Below, piece after piece: positions 1-8,158 of a stretch of 64,000 bases of DNA. Numbering within the stretch: position 1 is the first letter of the stretch; each line of letters opens with the position of its first letter. The DNA is from Beijerinckia sp. 28-YEA-48 (lineage in GTDB: Bacteria > Pseudomonadota > Alphaproteobacteria > Rhizobiales > Beijerinckiaceae): NCBI RefSeq assembly GCF_900104955.1, contig NZ_FNSI01000001.1, positions 1 to 64,000 of the forward strand, given 5' to 3'. The notes beneath the pieces were generated by a model. It saw only the letters and a list, made by a program, of their open reading frames with translations, was not told where the DNA came from and did not search any database. The translations under genes were made by a program, and so were the position numbers.

Positions 1-589
1 TCGTCAGATCATAAGCCGGCACGGCGGCGCGAAAGCGATCCAGCCAGGCGACGAGGGTCGGTTGCGTGGCGCGCCAATCGACCTGTTTGCGGAAGTCGAG
101 ATAACCGAGCGCGCAGGCCAGCGCGAGGGTGCCGACAGTGAAGTGGGTCGGATCAGGCGGTGCGGTCGCGAACGCTTCAAGGCCACGTTCGATCTTGCCG
201 CGCTGATAGGCAAGCCAGGGCTCGTGATGGATTTCCGCCGGCCGATGCCGCCCTTCGTAGACGACGAGCACGCCGGCATCGAGGATGCCGTCGCCGAGCG
301 CCTGCAGGGTGAGGGCGTCGAGACGCTTGTCCCAATCCTTCGGCAGCAGGCGGTCGCCACCGGCCAGATGATCGAGATATTCGAGGATGACGCGGCTGTC
401 ATAAAGGCGACGTCCGTTGTCGAGCCGCAGAACCGGGATTTTGCGCAGCGGATTGTCAGGACCGATGGATTCGACCGCATTCAGGGCGTCGACCGTGACG
501 AGGCTGATCTGGCTGTCGAGTTTCAAATGTTGCGCGGCTATCCGGACCTTGCGGACGAAGGGCGAACTCGTTGTACCGCGTAACAGCAT
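1..589 (-). CDS. Glutathione S-transferase family protein (3' end outside window)
   Basis: The reading frame opens at an ATG preceded by GGGAGAGAATTAT and stays open for 196 codons to the window edge, so the C-terminus is missing. The first ~80 residues look like the thioredoxin-fold domain of GSTs: TTSSPFVRKVRIAAQHL near the start and RKIPVLRLDNG with a following YDSRVILEYLDHL around residues 45-70, where glutathione normally binds. The rest is the helical domain. Family members conjugate glutathione to electrophiles or act as cytosolic reductases; the substrate cannot be told. It is head-to-tail with the AbrB-type membrane gene (36 bases apart) and may share its transcript. Confidence 0.85.
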   Translation of the reverse strand, partial: MLLRGTTSSPFVRKVRIAAQHLKLDSQISLVTVDALNAVESIGPDNPLRKIPVLRLDNGRRLYDSRVILEYLDHLAGGDRLLPKDWDKRLDALTLQALGDGILDAGVLVVYEGRHRPAEIHHEPWLAYQRGKIERGLEAFATAPPDPTHFTVGTLALACALGYLDFRKQVDWRATQPTLVAWLDRFRAAVPAYDLT

Positions 590-625
590 ATAATTCTCTC
601 CCATTACCCTGCTTGTATTACTCTG

Positions 626-1687
626 CTAGCGGCCTTCGTTCTTGCGCATCCAAGACACCAGAAAGGGCAGGCAGAGGCTGATCAAAAAATAACGCGCCAG
701 GTGATGGGCGGCGACAAACACGGGGTCGACACCGAGAACCAAGGCGAGCACGACCATAACCTCCTGGCTACCCGGTGCATAGCCGATGAGGGCGGCGCCG
801 AAGGGCACACCGAGAAGATGCGTCGCCATCGTGGCGAAGAGCATCGACACCGCCAGCATGGCGGCCAGCGCCATGACGGTGCCGAGGCAGATGCGGGCGA
901 ACAGGCTCCAATCGAAATCGACGAAGCGGGAACCGACCCAGGCGCCGAGCAGGCACTGGCCGATGTTCATCAACCACGATGGCGAGCGCCCAGGCGCGAT
1001 GCCGAAATAATGCAGCATGCCCGACGCGATCATCGAGCCGAGGATCATGCCGCCGGTGATATTGAAATAAGCGAAAAGACCGCCGACGGCGAAACCAGCC
1101 CCAAGCGACAAGGCGATGGCTAGGGGCGGATCGATGGTGAGCGTGGCGAGTGCGGCGAAATCGCCGCCGACTTCGTGAACGATGATCCACGGCAGGACGG
1201 TGGCCAGAAAAATGACGCGCGACATCTGCACCACGGCGATGCGTGCCGCGTCGGCGCCCATGCTCATCGACACGGAGACGATGTAGCTCATCGAGCCCGG
1301 CACCGAAGCGAGCATGGCCATCGAGCGGGGCCAGCCCATCAGCCAGACCCAGACGGCGGTGGAGGCCAGCGTCATCATCACCACGCAGATGGCCATCAGG
1401 GCGATGCTCGCCGGATAGGCGGCGATATGGGAAAACGTGTCGGGGCCGACGACGGAGCCGATGGCCGTGCCGATGACGCCCATGGCGAGATAGCGCAGCG
1501 GCGCGCTGATGCTGGTGGCCCAGCCGACGACCGACAGAAGTGCGACCGCCACAACCGAGCCCGACATGGCGCCGCCGGGCACGTTCAGCCAGGCGAAAGT
1601 CAGGCCGCCCAGCGCGCCGACGGCGACGGTGAAGGCCTCGCCCAGAATGCCGGGCGCGGTGTAGTCGGACCTTTTTCCTGCTGTCAT
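626..1687 (-). CDS. AbrB-type (PF05145-like) integral membrane protein
   Basis: The 353-residue protein is almost entirely hydrophobic, with about ten predicted membrane segments. It shows the internal duplication typical of the family often labelled AbrB or ammonia monooxygenase-like: Gly/Pro-rich helices such as NVPGGAMSGSVVAVALLS near residue 36 and a related NITGGMILGSMIASGMLHYFG in the second half. PGSMSYIVSVSMSMGAD resembles the conserved substrate-side loop, and a second copy (APGSQEVMVVLALVLGVDP) lies near the C-terminus. It is probably a transporter. Despite the historic name it has no DNA-binding AbrB domain. Function beyond membrane location is unknown. Confidence 0.8.
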   Translation of the reverse strand: MTAGKRSDYTAPGILGEAFTVAVGALGGLTFAWLNVPGGAMSGSVVAVALLSVVGWATSISAPLRYLAMGVIGTAIGSVVGPDTFSHIAAYPASIALMAICVVMMTLASTAVWVWLMGWPRSMAMLASVPGSMSYIVSVSMSMGADAARIAVVQMSRVIFLATVLPWIIVHEVGGDFAALATLTIDPPLAIALSLGAGFAVGGLFAYFNITGGMILGSMIASGMLHYFGIAPGRSPSWLMNIGQCLLGAWVGSRFVDFDWSLFARICLGTVMALAAMLAVSMLFATMATHLLGVPFGAALIGYAPGSQEVMVVLALVLGVDPVFVAAHHLARYFLISLCLPFLVSWMRKNEGR

Positions 1688-1885
1688 TGTCTGTTGGGGG
1701 CTGAGGTGTATTGAGGGCGGCGGGGCTTGTTTGAGCGCCGCGCTCCTGTCGCATGGGGATGGCGGGGCGGCAAGTCTTGGTTGTTATCAAGTCTTGACCA
1801 GCCTGGGTCGTTATCCACTCCGGCCGTTTCCAAATTCCGACGCGGCGTTCTAACCTGCGTTAAATTTCATCTTGAGAGATTTTCA

Positions 1886-3160
1886 ATGACCGAACCGCGT
1901 TCTGATGCCGAACCGCATTCCATTGCCGAAGCACCTGCCCATCGGGCCACCGCCATGCGCGGGCGCGACCGCCATGAGGATCACCGGACGGCGACGCCGC
2001 TGGAACTCCTGTTCGATCTCACCTTCGTCATTGCTTTCGGCATCGCCTCGGCGCAATTCGCCCATCAATTGGCGGAGGGGCACTACCAGGCCGGATTGAT
2101 CGGCTTTTCCTTCGCCATGTTTGCCGTGTGCTGGGCCTGGGTCAATTTCTCCTGGTTCGCGTCCGCCTATGACAACGACGACTGGATCTTCCGTGTCACG
2201 ACGATGGTGCAGATGGCCGGCGTGCTCATCCTGGCGCTCGGCTTGCCGCGGATGTTCAAATCCATCGACGGCGGACCCTATCTCGACAATATGATCATGG
2301 TGTTTGGCTATGTGGTGATGCGGCTGGCGATGGTGTTCCAGTGGCTGCGCGCCGCGACGCAGGATCCGGCCCGCCGCAAGATCTGTCTGATCTACGCGGT
2401 GAGCATCATCGTGGCGCAGATCGGCTGGGTGATCCAGGCGATCGCCGATATTTCCGTGCTGCAGTCATTCCTCTGTGGCGTGCCGCTGATTGCCATCGAA
2501 CTTTTAGGGCCGGTGCTCGCCGAACGACGGGAAGGCGGGACGCCCTGGCACGCGCACCATATCGCCGAGCGCTACGGCCTGTTGGCTATCATCGCGCTGG
2601 GTGAAGGGGTGGTCGGCACGGTGGCGACGATCTCGGCCATCGTCGAACAGCAGGGCTGGAGCATTGACGCAGTGCTGATTTGCCTCGCCGGCACCGGCCT
2701 GACCTTCGGCATGTGGTGGGTCTATTTCACCATTCCGTCCGCACAGGTTCTGCACGCGCATCGGGAGCGCTGCTTCGTGTGGGGCTATGGCCATATGTTC
2801 ATCTTCGCCGCTATTGCCGCCACGGGCGCCGGCCTGCATGTGGCTGGGCTGTATATCGAGCATAAGGCGCATATCAGTGCGCTGGCGACAATGATGACGG
2901 TGGCCGTCCCCGTCGGGCTTTATCTGCTGATGCTTTATCTCCTCTACACCTATCTGATGCAGGAGTTCGATCGCTTTCACTTTGGGCTGATCGCCGGCAC
3001 GGCTGTCGTGCTCGTGGCGGCGGTTTTCATGGCGGCGATCGGCGTGCGGATGACGCTATGTCTGGCCGCCCTCGCATTGGCGCCGCTGGTGACGATCATC
3101 GGCTATGAAATGGTTGGCTATCGCCATCAAACGCAGGCGCTGCAACGCGTGACGGAGTGA
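1886..3160 (+). CDS. Low temperature requirement A (LtrA) family membrane protein
   Basis: The frame is open from 1727, but the ATG at 1886 after CTTGAGAG is the likely start, giving 424 residues. A polar N-terminus is followed by the hallmark ATPLELLFDLTFVIAFGIA of LtrA proteins and about ten to twelve hydrophobic segments. Conserved features include HHIAERYGLLAIIALGEGV in the middle and the GMWWVYF helix. LtrA proteins were named from a Listeria cold-sensitive mutant; their biochemical role is not established. The gene stands alone between divergent and codirectional neighbours, so no pathway is suggested by context. Confidence 0.85.
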   Translation: MTEPRSDAEPHSIAEAPAHRATAMRGRDRHEDHRTATPLELLFDLTFVIAFGIASAQFAHQLAEGHYQAGLIGFSFAMFAVCWAWVNFSWFASAYDNDDWIFRVTTMVQMAGVLILALGLPRMFKSIDGGPYLDNMIMVFGYVVMRLAMVFQWLRAATQDPARRKICLIYAVSIIVAQIGWVIQAIADISVLQSFLCGVPLIAIELLGPVLAERREGGTPWHAHHIAERYGLLAIIALGEGVVGTVATISAIVEQQGWSIDAVLICLAGTGLTFGMWWVYFTIPSAQVLHAHRERCFVWGYGHMFIFAAIAATGAGLHVAGLYIEHKAHISALATMMTVAVPVGLYLLMLYLLYTYLMQEFDRFHFGLIAGTAVVLVAAVFMAAIGVRMTLCLAALALAPLVTIIGYEMVGYRHQTQALQRVTE

Positions 3161-3171
3161 GTGTGACGGAG

Positions 3172-3210
3172 TGAGACAGGGCGACCAACGGATGAGACTG
3201 CGCGTCTAAC
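3172..3210 (+). repeat. Dispersed ~39-bp repeat, copy 1
   Basis: The segment beginning TGAGACAGGGCGACCAACGG and ending in TCTAAC closely matches the segment at 5167-5206 (TGAGACGGGGCGACCAATCG... GGCTAAC). Both copies lie in the same orientation, upstream of a gene for an exported protein (57 bases before the start here). This is seen directly by eye; the function is unknown. Confidence 0.6.
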
Positions 3211-3266
3211 GTTCGGCGCGACGCGGGCATACTCTGGAGCGAACTCAACAGCACCAGGGAAACACC

Positions 3267-4070
3267 GTGCGCGCGCTCCCGTCGATGATCTCCGTTGCTC
3301 TGGCGCCCATTGCTCGCAAGGCACGGCCAGTCGTGGCTGCCTTGCTGGCTTTGGCCGTCACCGCCCTGGCTCTGCCGCATCAGGGCTTGGCGCAATTCGA
3401 CGATGCGAGCGGTGTCTGGTCGATGGTGGTTACCGACCGCTTCGGCCAGAGGCAACGTTGCCAGTTGGAGCTCTCGAATTCGAGCAGCATTCTCGGTGGC
3501 TATCGCGCCAATATTTCCGGCTGCGGCGGCGCGTTCATGTCGGTCTCGCAGTGGAAGATGAACAGGCGTGGTTTGACACTGAATGACATGTCTGGCCGTT
3601 CGCTGATAACGCTGCGACGTTCCTATGGCGGTTTCTCCGGTCGCAGCAGTTCTGGCCAGTCTGTCTGGCTGCGCGGCGGCCAGTCGATGTCTTCGTTTGG
3701 TGAGGCATTTGGGCCATCGGTGGCGCCTCCCATCATGCCGGCGCCGAGGGGGTGTTCCATCTACTACGGCTTGTCGCAGCGTTGCGCGGCAGACGATGAT
3801 GTTTATGCGCCTCGCTTGGCTCCGGGACAGGCTCTCTCCGTGCGGCTCGTCTCTCCTGCCAATCTACGGCGGGCGCCGGGGCTGAACGCACCGTCCCTTG
3901 CAACTATGCCGCTCAACGCCTGCGTGGTTGCCGATGCCTGCGGACCACAAGCCGATGGCGCGGAATGGTGCCGCGTGCGCTACGGTGATCAGACCGGTTA
4001 TGTGGTGAAGGTTTTCGCGCGTGGAGGACGGCGCTACATCCTGTTCTCGAATGCGTGTTCATCGCCGTGA
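3267..4070 (+). CDS. Exported AprI/Inh-like beta-barrel protein with C-terminal SH3 domain
   Basis: The 267-residue protein starts at a GTG after CCAGGGAAACACC and has a long signal peptide (hydrophobic core 21-37, probable cleavage after GLAQ near residue 43). Residues ~45-135 resemble the AprI/Inh metalloprotease-inhibitor fold: SGVW at the start, paired cysteines C65 and C86, then a GLTL...LRR...GGFSG pattern. After a Ser/Pro-rich linker, residues ~190-258 form a bacterial SH3-like domain (LRRAPGLNAPSLATMP, GYVVKVFARGG) with further cysteines. It is likely periplasmic. The first domain is my assignment from pattern alone; the SH3 part is firmer. A role in protease control or cell-wall binding is inference. 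Confidence 0.65.
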   Translation: MRALPSMISVALAPIARKARPVVAALLALAVTALALPHQGLAQFDDASGVWSMVVTDRFGQRQRCQLELSNSSSILGGYRANISGCGGAFMSVSQWKMNRRGLTLNDMSGRSLITLRRSYGGFSGRSSSGQSVWLRGGQSMSSFGEAFGPSVAPPIMPAPRGCSIYYGLSQRCAADDDVYAPRLAPGQALSVRLVSPANLRRAPGLNAPSLATMPLNACVVADACGPQADGAEWCRVRYGDQTGYVVKVFARGGRRYILFSNACSSP

Positions 4071-4095
4071 AGCAGGCCGGCCGCCAAGATGCGGG

Positions 4096-5043
4096 TCAGG
4101 CGGATCGCGATCTTGTGCCGAGCGTGGGATCCCTGAACTGGCTTGGCGCCGCGCCAAACCGGCGTTTGAACATTTTGTTGAAGCTTGACTGATCAAGAAA
4201 GCCACAGCGGAAGGCAAGGTCGCTAATCGAAGCCGAGGGCTCGGCACTCAACAATTCTTTGACGGATTCGAGACGAGAGTCCCTGATTGTTTCGACAACG
4301 CCTGCGCCCTCCCGTTCGAAATGGCGATAGAGCGTCGCCCGGGAGCAGCCGAGCGCTGCGGCGAGGTCGTCTGGTGACAGATCGGGTTCGCTGAGCCGCT
4401 CGGAGATTTGGCGACGTGCCGCCGCCATGAAGGCAGCCCCTTCAAGCCTCGGAGGCGCGAGAGGGTCCGTTCGCAGCAGAAGCAAGGCAAGTTGTATCGC
4501 CACTTCGATGACGTCGCTTTGTTCGGCTTGCGCGAGCCGCGGCGCTTCGGCGGCCAAGAGACGGAGATGCGATGCGAAGAGTGTGGTGAAACTGGATCTG
4601 GCTCTGAAAATCTCGCCGGATCTCATCTTGGCTCTATCGCCCAAAATATCGATGGCGTGCCGCCGGTTGATCAGGAGCCCGAGCTCGCGATGCGGCAGCC
4701 ATTCGGCGCGGATCGGTTGGCTGAAATCAACGATATAGATATCGCCAGGCCGCAACGCGAACCGTCGATCGCCGAATTCGAGATTGGAACAGCCGTCGAC
4801 GATCAGGCCGATATAAATCTCCTCGCCGCCGTCCCGGGCGCAGCGCTCCCGGGAGCGCTCGACATAGAGCAGGTCCGAATAGTGATCCCAGAATTCACCG
4901 TTACGGGCGAGCGAGCGGCGCAGCCGCGCCTGGAACGGCTTGTCCGATGGGGCGGTTCGCTCGACCTCCATGCGTTTCAGCACCGTTGCGCTCCAATAGC
5001 GCAAGGTGTCGTTCGGTGACAAACCGTTGGTGTTGAATTCCAT
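4096..5043 (-). CDS. AraC family transcriptional regulator
   Basis: This 315-residue protein has an AraC_binding_2-like N-terminal region (WDHYSDLLYVER, then IYIGLIVDG and ALRPGDIYIVDFSQP, residues ~50-120). Its C-terminal double helix-turn-helix spans ~210-305: SPDDLAAALGCSRATLYRHF for the first helix pair and ISDLAFRCGFLDQSSFNKMF plus FGAAPSQFR for the second, the usual AraC signature. It probably activates or represses a nearby or distant promoter in response to an unknown effector. It is divergent from the outer-membrane protein gene at 5339, 295 bases away, and convergent with the SH3 protein gene, so the porin-like gene is the simplest local candidate target. Confidence 0.9.
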   Translation of the reverse strand: MEFNTNGLSPNDTLRYWSATVLKRMEVERTAPSDKPFQARLRRSLARNGEFWDHYSDLLYVERSRERCARDGGEEIYIGLIVDGCSNLEFGDRRFALRPGDIYIVDFSQPIRAEWLPHRELGLLINRRHAIDILGDRAKMRSGEIFRARSSFTTLFASHLRLLAAEAPRLAQAEQSDVIEVAIQLALLLLRTDPLAPPRLEGAAFMAAARRQISERLSEPDLSPDDLAAALGCSRATLYRHFEREGAGVVETIRDSRLESVKELLSAEPSASISDLAFRCGFLDQSSFNKMFKRRFGAAPSQFRDPTLGTRSRSA

Positions 5044-5166
5044 CGTGAACTGTTAGCCCGCCGCCATTTCGAGGAATCATCGTCAAGTATTGTCGTTTCG
5101 CAAGAGGGGTCAAGACCGAGGATAAAGGGAGCGCAAAGGCTTTCCGTAAAATGCGACCGATCGGTA

Positions 5167-5206
5167 TGAGACGGGGCGACCAATCGTGATGAGACCTGCA
5201 GGCTAA
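5167..5206 (+). repeat. Dispersed ~39-bp repeat, copy 2
   Basis: Second copy of the element at 3172-3210, starting TGAGACGGGGCGACCAATCG and ending GGCTAAC. It lies in the AraC/outer-membrane-protein divergent region, about 130 bases before the latter's start. The two copies differ by a few substitutions and short indels. Confidence 0.6.
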
Positions 5207-5338
5207 CAGGGCAGTTGCCCGCGCAGATATGCAACAAGCATCGCCAGAACCGGGCGTGGCGAGGGCGATGTTATGCGCGCCGTGTCCCGCACAGGCGATC
5301 GATCCATATGCGGACCATCATCGCGAGTAGGGTGAAAC

Positions 5339-6172
5339 ATGAGGATGACAGTTTTGCTGGCCGGCGCCATCGCCGCCAGCGTCAGCGGGACGGCTTGGGC
5401 GGCAGATCTACCCGTTCGGACCACAGCGATGCCGGCTATCATGGCGTATAATTGGGCGGGCATGTATGTCGGTCTGAATGCCGGTTACACCTGGAGCCAG
5501 AACCGGACGCGCTACAACTACGCACTGAGTGGCGCCGCCGATGCTGCCGATATCGCCGAGTTCAATGCGGCTGGCCTGGTGCCGTCGAGTTTCGGTGGCG
5601 CCCGTGGCGGTTTCACCGGAGGCGCCCAGCTCGGCTATAATTATCAGTTCGGAACATTGTTGTTCGGGCTTGAAGGCGATCTCCAATATCTCGACTCGAA
5701 ACGCTCAGCGAGCCAAAGCTTCAGTTTTGTCGATGCCACGGACAATATATCGATCGTGACTGGCGCGCGGTCGCGTCTTGATTGGCTGGGCACTGTGCGG
5801 GCGCGCGCTGGCCTGACCTTTGATCGCGCACTGATCTACGCCACGGGCGGTCTGGCCATCGGTCGAGCAAAGGACGGAACGAGCATTTCGTCGACGGGTG
5901 TTAGCAATGGCGTTCCCTATGTCGGCATCTGGCGCGGCGAGAGGACCGGGACGCGTGTCGGATGGGCGCTCGGTGGTGGCATCGAATATGCCATCACACA
6001 GAGCCTGTCGCTCAAGGCTGAGTATCTCTATTACGACCTGGGAACGACGCGCTATGCCGTCGCCGGCTCATCTACGGATCCCGCTGAAGGCTTCCTGGGT
6101 GGTGTCGCGAAAGCGAAGCTGAACGGCAGCTTGGCCCGTGTCGGTCTCAACTGGAAATTCGCGGCCTATTGA
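5339..6172 (+). CDS. Outer-membrane beta-barrel protein, Omp25/Omp31-like
   Basis: The 277-residue protein has a signal peptide ending SGTAWA-ADLPVR, the usual processing site of Hyphomicrobiales Omp25/31 proteins. Next come WAGMYVGLNAGYTWSQ (first strand), alternating aromatic strands such as GFTGGAQLGYNYQFGTLLFG and LDWLGTVRARAGLTF, and a terminal strand ending NWKFAAY. The terminal aromatic residue matches the Bam recognition rule. It is probably an eight-stranded barrel in the outer membrane with structural rather than specific transport roles. The start codon has AGGGTG seven bases upstream. It is monocistronic, with the AraC regulator divergent. Confidence 0.88.
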   Translation: MRMTVLLAGAIAASVSGTAWAADLPVRTTAMPAIMAYNWAGMYVGLNAGYTWSQNRTRYNYALSGAADAADIAEFNAAGLVPSSFGGARGGFTGGAQLGYNYQFGTLLFGLEGDLQYLDSKRSASQSFSFVDATDNISIVTGARSRLDWLGTVRARAGLTFDRALIYATGGLAIGRAKDGTSISSTGVSNGVPYVGIWRGERTGTRVGWALGGGIEYAITQSLSLKAEYLYYDLGTTRYAVAGSSTDPAEGFLGGVAKAKLNGSLARVGLNWKFAAY

Positions 6173-6234
6173 CGGTAGTGAAGTTCTCCTTCTCGCGCGT
6201 GGCGCGAAGCTAACGCGAGAGGGTCTTAGCCTAT

Positions 6235-6262
6235 AACGCAACGCCGCTAGCGGCGTCGCGTT
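6235..6262. repeat. Intergenic inverted repeat (12-bp arms)
   Basis: AACGCAACGCCG and CGGCGTCGCGTT form 12-bp arms with one mismatch around a CTAG loop, 63 bases after the outer-membrane protein stop. There is no following T-run, so it is a weak terminator candidate at best. The rest of 6173-6401 shows nothing I recognise. Confidence 0.45.
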
Positions 6263-6401
6263 CCATGAAAGCAGTGTCGGCATCTTTCCGCGCATGCTGT
6301 AGCCAACAAGTGCGACGCACAAAACATTCGGTGCACGAGCTCTTGCTGGATGTCAGGCCATCGAAGCCACGTAGAGGCTCCTTTCGTACCTTGAGCCAGG
6401 C

Positions 6402-6426
6402 GGAACCAAACATCGCGGACTCAGTT
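6402..6426 (+). promoter_or_regulatory. Putative EcfG (general stress sigma) promoter
   Basis: GGAAC at 6402-6406 and GTT at 6424-6426 are separated by exactly 17 bases, which fits the alphaproteobacterial EcfG consensus GGAAC-N16/17-GTT. It lies 33 bases before the small membrane-peptide gene. This is motif match only. Confidence 0.5.
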
Positions 6427-6458
6427 GTTATTGGTAATCACCATTGACGGAGGCTGAC

Positions 6459-6536
6459 ATGGGCCGTGGAATTTTGCTTTGGCTGCTGGGTGTTCCGATC
6501 CCGATTATCATCCTGCTTGCTTTGCTCGGGCGCTGA
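6459..6536 (+). CDS. 25-residue hydrophobic membrane peptide
   Basis: The short frame begins with ATG after TTGACGGAGGCTGAC, a strong GGAGG ribosome site. It encodes MGRGILLWLLGVPIPIIILL followed by ALLGR: a single Pro-containing hydrophobic helix bracketed by basic ends. I recall closely similar short peptides being common in Hyphomicrobiales genomes, usually unannotated or hypothetical. It is followed after 10 bases by the larger membrane protein and preceded by an EcfG-like promoter, so it is likely a stress-induced inner-membrane peptide. The function is unknown, and gene finders often skip it because of its length. Confidence 0.7.
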   Translation: MGRGILLWLLGVPIPIIILLALLGR

Positions 6537-6546
6537 GGAGGATGAG

Positions 6547-7341
6547 ATGAGCCAAGTCATTTCTGATCGTGCAGTCTCCACAACGTCCGCTGCCTCCGCG
6601 GTTGCATCTGCCGTCTCTTGGGCGGCGGTGTTGGCGGGTTCGGCTGCTGCGGCGGCCTTTGCTTTGGTCTTGCTCACACTCGGTGTTGGGCTAGGCCTCT
6701 CGGCTGTGTCGCCCTGGGGCAGCTCGGTGTCGGGATCAACCTTCAGCTGGCTGGCCGTGGCGTGGCTTCTTGCCGTAAATCTTTTTGCCTTCGGCCTCGG
6801 CGGTTATCTGGCCGGTCGTCTGCGGACGCGTTGGACGGATTTGCATCAAGACGAGGTCTATTTCCGCGATACGGCGCACGGCCTGCTGGTCTGGTGCGTC
6901 GGTATGATCTTAAGCGCCTGTCTGATCGCCTCAGCTATCACAGGAACCGTGTCGACCGCGGCTACCACGGCGTCATCCGCTGTTGCGAACAATGCGACGT
7001 ATTTTGTTGATACGCTGCTGCGCTCCGATCGAGATGCTGGGAATTCGGAACAGAGCCGGAATGAGATTGGTCTGATTTTCGGCAAGCTTCTCAGCAATAC
7101 CGGCGTCACGACTGATGATCGGACCTATGCGGCGCAACTGATCGCGCGGCAGACTGGGCTGAGCCAAAGCGATGCGGAACAGCGTTTGTCGCAAACGATT
7201 GATCGAGCCAAGAGCGCGGCGGAGGCAGCTCGTAAACTGGCCTTGCAAACGGCCCTATGGGTTTTCGTCGCCATGCTGATCGGCGCCTTCACGGCAAGCT
7301 ATATGGCAACCGTGGGCGGAGAGGCGCGAGACGAGGACTGA
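6547..7341 (+). CDS. Membrane protein of unknown function, co-transcribed with the small peptide
   Basis: The frame is open from 6466 but the ATG at 6547 follows GAGGAGGATGAG, so the product is 264 residues. It has a Ser/Ala-rich N-terminus and hydrophobic segments around residues 23-50, 60-85, 115-140 and 235-255, with a long polar stretch (~150-230) between the third and fourth. LVLLTLGVGLGLSAVSPWG and FGLGGYLAGRLRTRW are recognisable motifs of a family sometimes named PhnA-like in Rhizobiales, a label with no functional basis I can support. With the preceding peptide it probably belongs to the general stress response. Confidence 0.7.
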   Translation: MSQVISDRAVSTTSAASAVASAVSWAAVLAGSAAAAAFALVLLTLGVGLGLSAVSPWGSSVSGSTFSWLAVAWLLAVNLFAFGLGGYLAGRLRTRWTDLHQDEVYFRDTAHGLLVWCVGMILSACLIASAITGTVSTAATTASSAVANNATYFVDTLLRSDRDAGNSEQSRNEIGLIFGKLLSNTGVTTDDRTYAAQLIARQTGLSQSDAEQRLSQTIDRAKSAAEAARKLALQTALWVFVAMLIGAFTASYMATVGGEARDED

Positions 7342-7378
7342 ACCTCGCTTCACGCCGTTAGTAGGAAGACGATTGACA

Positions 7379-8158
7379 TCAATGACCAGCCGCCCGTGGC
7401 GGCAGCCAGCGGGCGATGGCGACCTCGACAAGTTCAACCACCGCATAAACGCCTAGGCCCAGGAACGAGAGCGCAAACAGGGCGGCGAAGGCCAGTGGCG
7501 TGTTGAGCTGTGACGTGGCGCTCAACAAGAGATAGCCAAGGCCGCTGCTTGAACCCATGAATTCGCCGATGACCGCGCCGATGACCGCCAAGGTGATCGC
7601 GACTTTGGCGCCGGTAAGCACGAACGGCAGCGCGGCGGGGAATTGCACCTTATAGAAGATCTGCCAGGGCGAGGCTTTCAGACTGTGCGCCAATTGGATG
7701 AGTTCACGCGGGGTCGAACGCAGACCGGCGGCGGTATCGATGATGATGGGAAAGAAGGCCACCAGCCAGACGATGGCGAGCTTTGATTCGAGGCCGGTGC
7801 CGAGCCAGACGAGAACGATCGGCGCCAGCGCCACCTTCGGCACCGATTGCAGCGCGACCAGCAACGGATAGAACATCAGGTTGAGCGGCCGCGAATTGGC
7901 GATCGCCACGGCCAGCGGCAGGCCGACAGCCATGGCGAGGGCGAAGCCGAGCACGGTTTCGACCAGCGTCACCCAGCCTTCGCGCATCAGCAGGCCAAAG
8001 CTATTGGCAAACGCGATGGCCACTTGATCAGGCGCCGGCAGAACGACTTCTGGAATCTTGAGCAGCCAGCAGGCCAGAGCCCAAACCGCGACAATAATGA
8101 CAACGCCGGCGAACGGATAGCCGATCCGGGAGAGCATAGTGTTGTCGAACATTCTCAA
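7379..8158 (-). CDS. ABC transporter permease, NitT/TauT type
   Basis: A 259-residue inner-membrane protein with about six membrane helices. The cytoplasmic EAA loop that docks on the ATPase is visible as LPFVLTGAKVAITLAVIGAV followed by GEFMGSSSGLGYLL around residues 175-205. Length and pattern match SsuC/TauC/NrtB-type permeases. Its start overlaps the ATPase gene stop by four bases (ATGA), so the two are translationally coupled; the binding protein is encoded divergently at 9098. The substrate is probably a small organic anion or aromatic, judged only from the neighbouring catabolic genes. Confidence 0.93.
   Translation of the reverse strand: MRMFDNTMLSRIGYPFAGVVIIVAVWALACWLLKIPEVVLPAPDQVAIAFANSFGLLMREGWVTLVETVLGFALAMAVGLPLAVAIANSRPLNLMFYPLLVALQSVPKVALAPIVLVWLGTGLESKLAIVWLVAFFPIIIDTAAGLRSTPRELIQLAHSLKASPWQIFYKVQFPAALPFVLTGAKVAITLAVIGAVIGEFMGSSSGLGYLLLSATSQLNTPLAFAALFALSFLGLGVYAVVELVEVAIARWLPPRAAGH

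Noticed and set aside
62-583. Open frame of 173 codons on the plus strand over the glutathione S-transferase gene
   Set aside because: It is the antisense shadow; the minus-strand frame gives a recognisable GST and a proper ribosome site.
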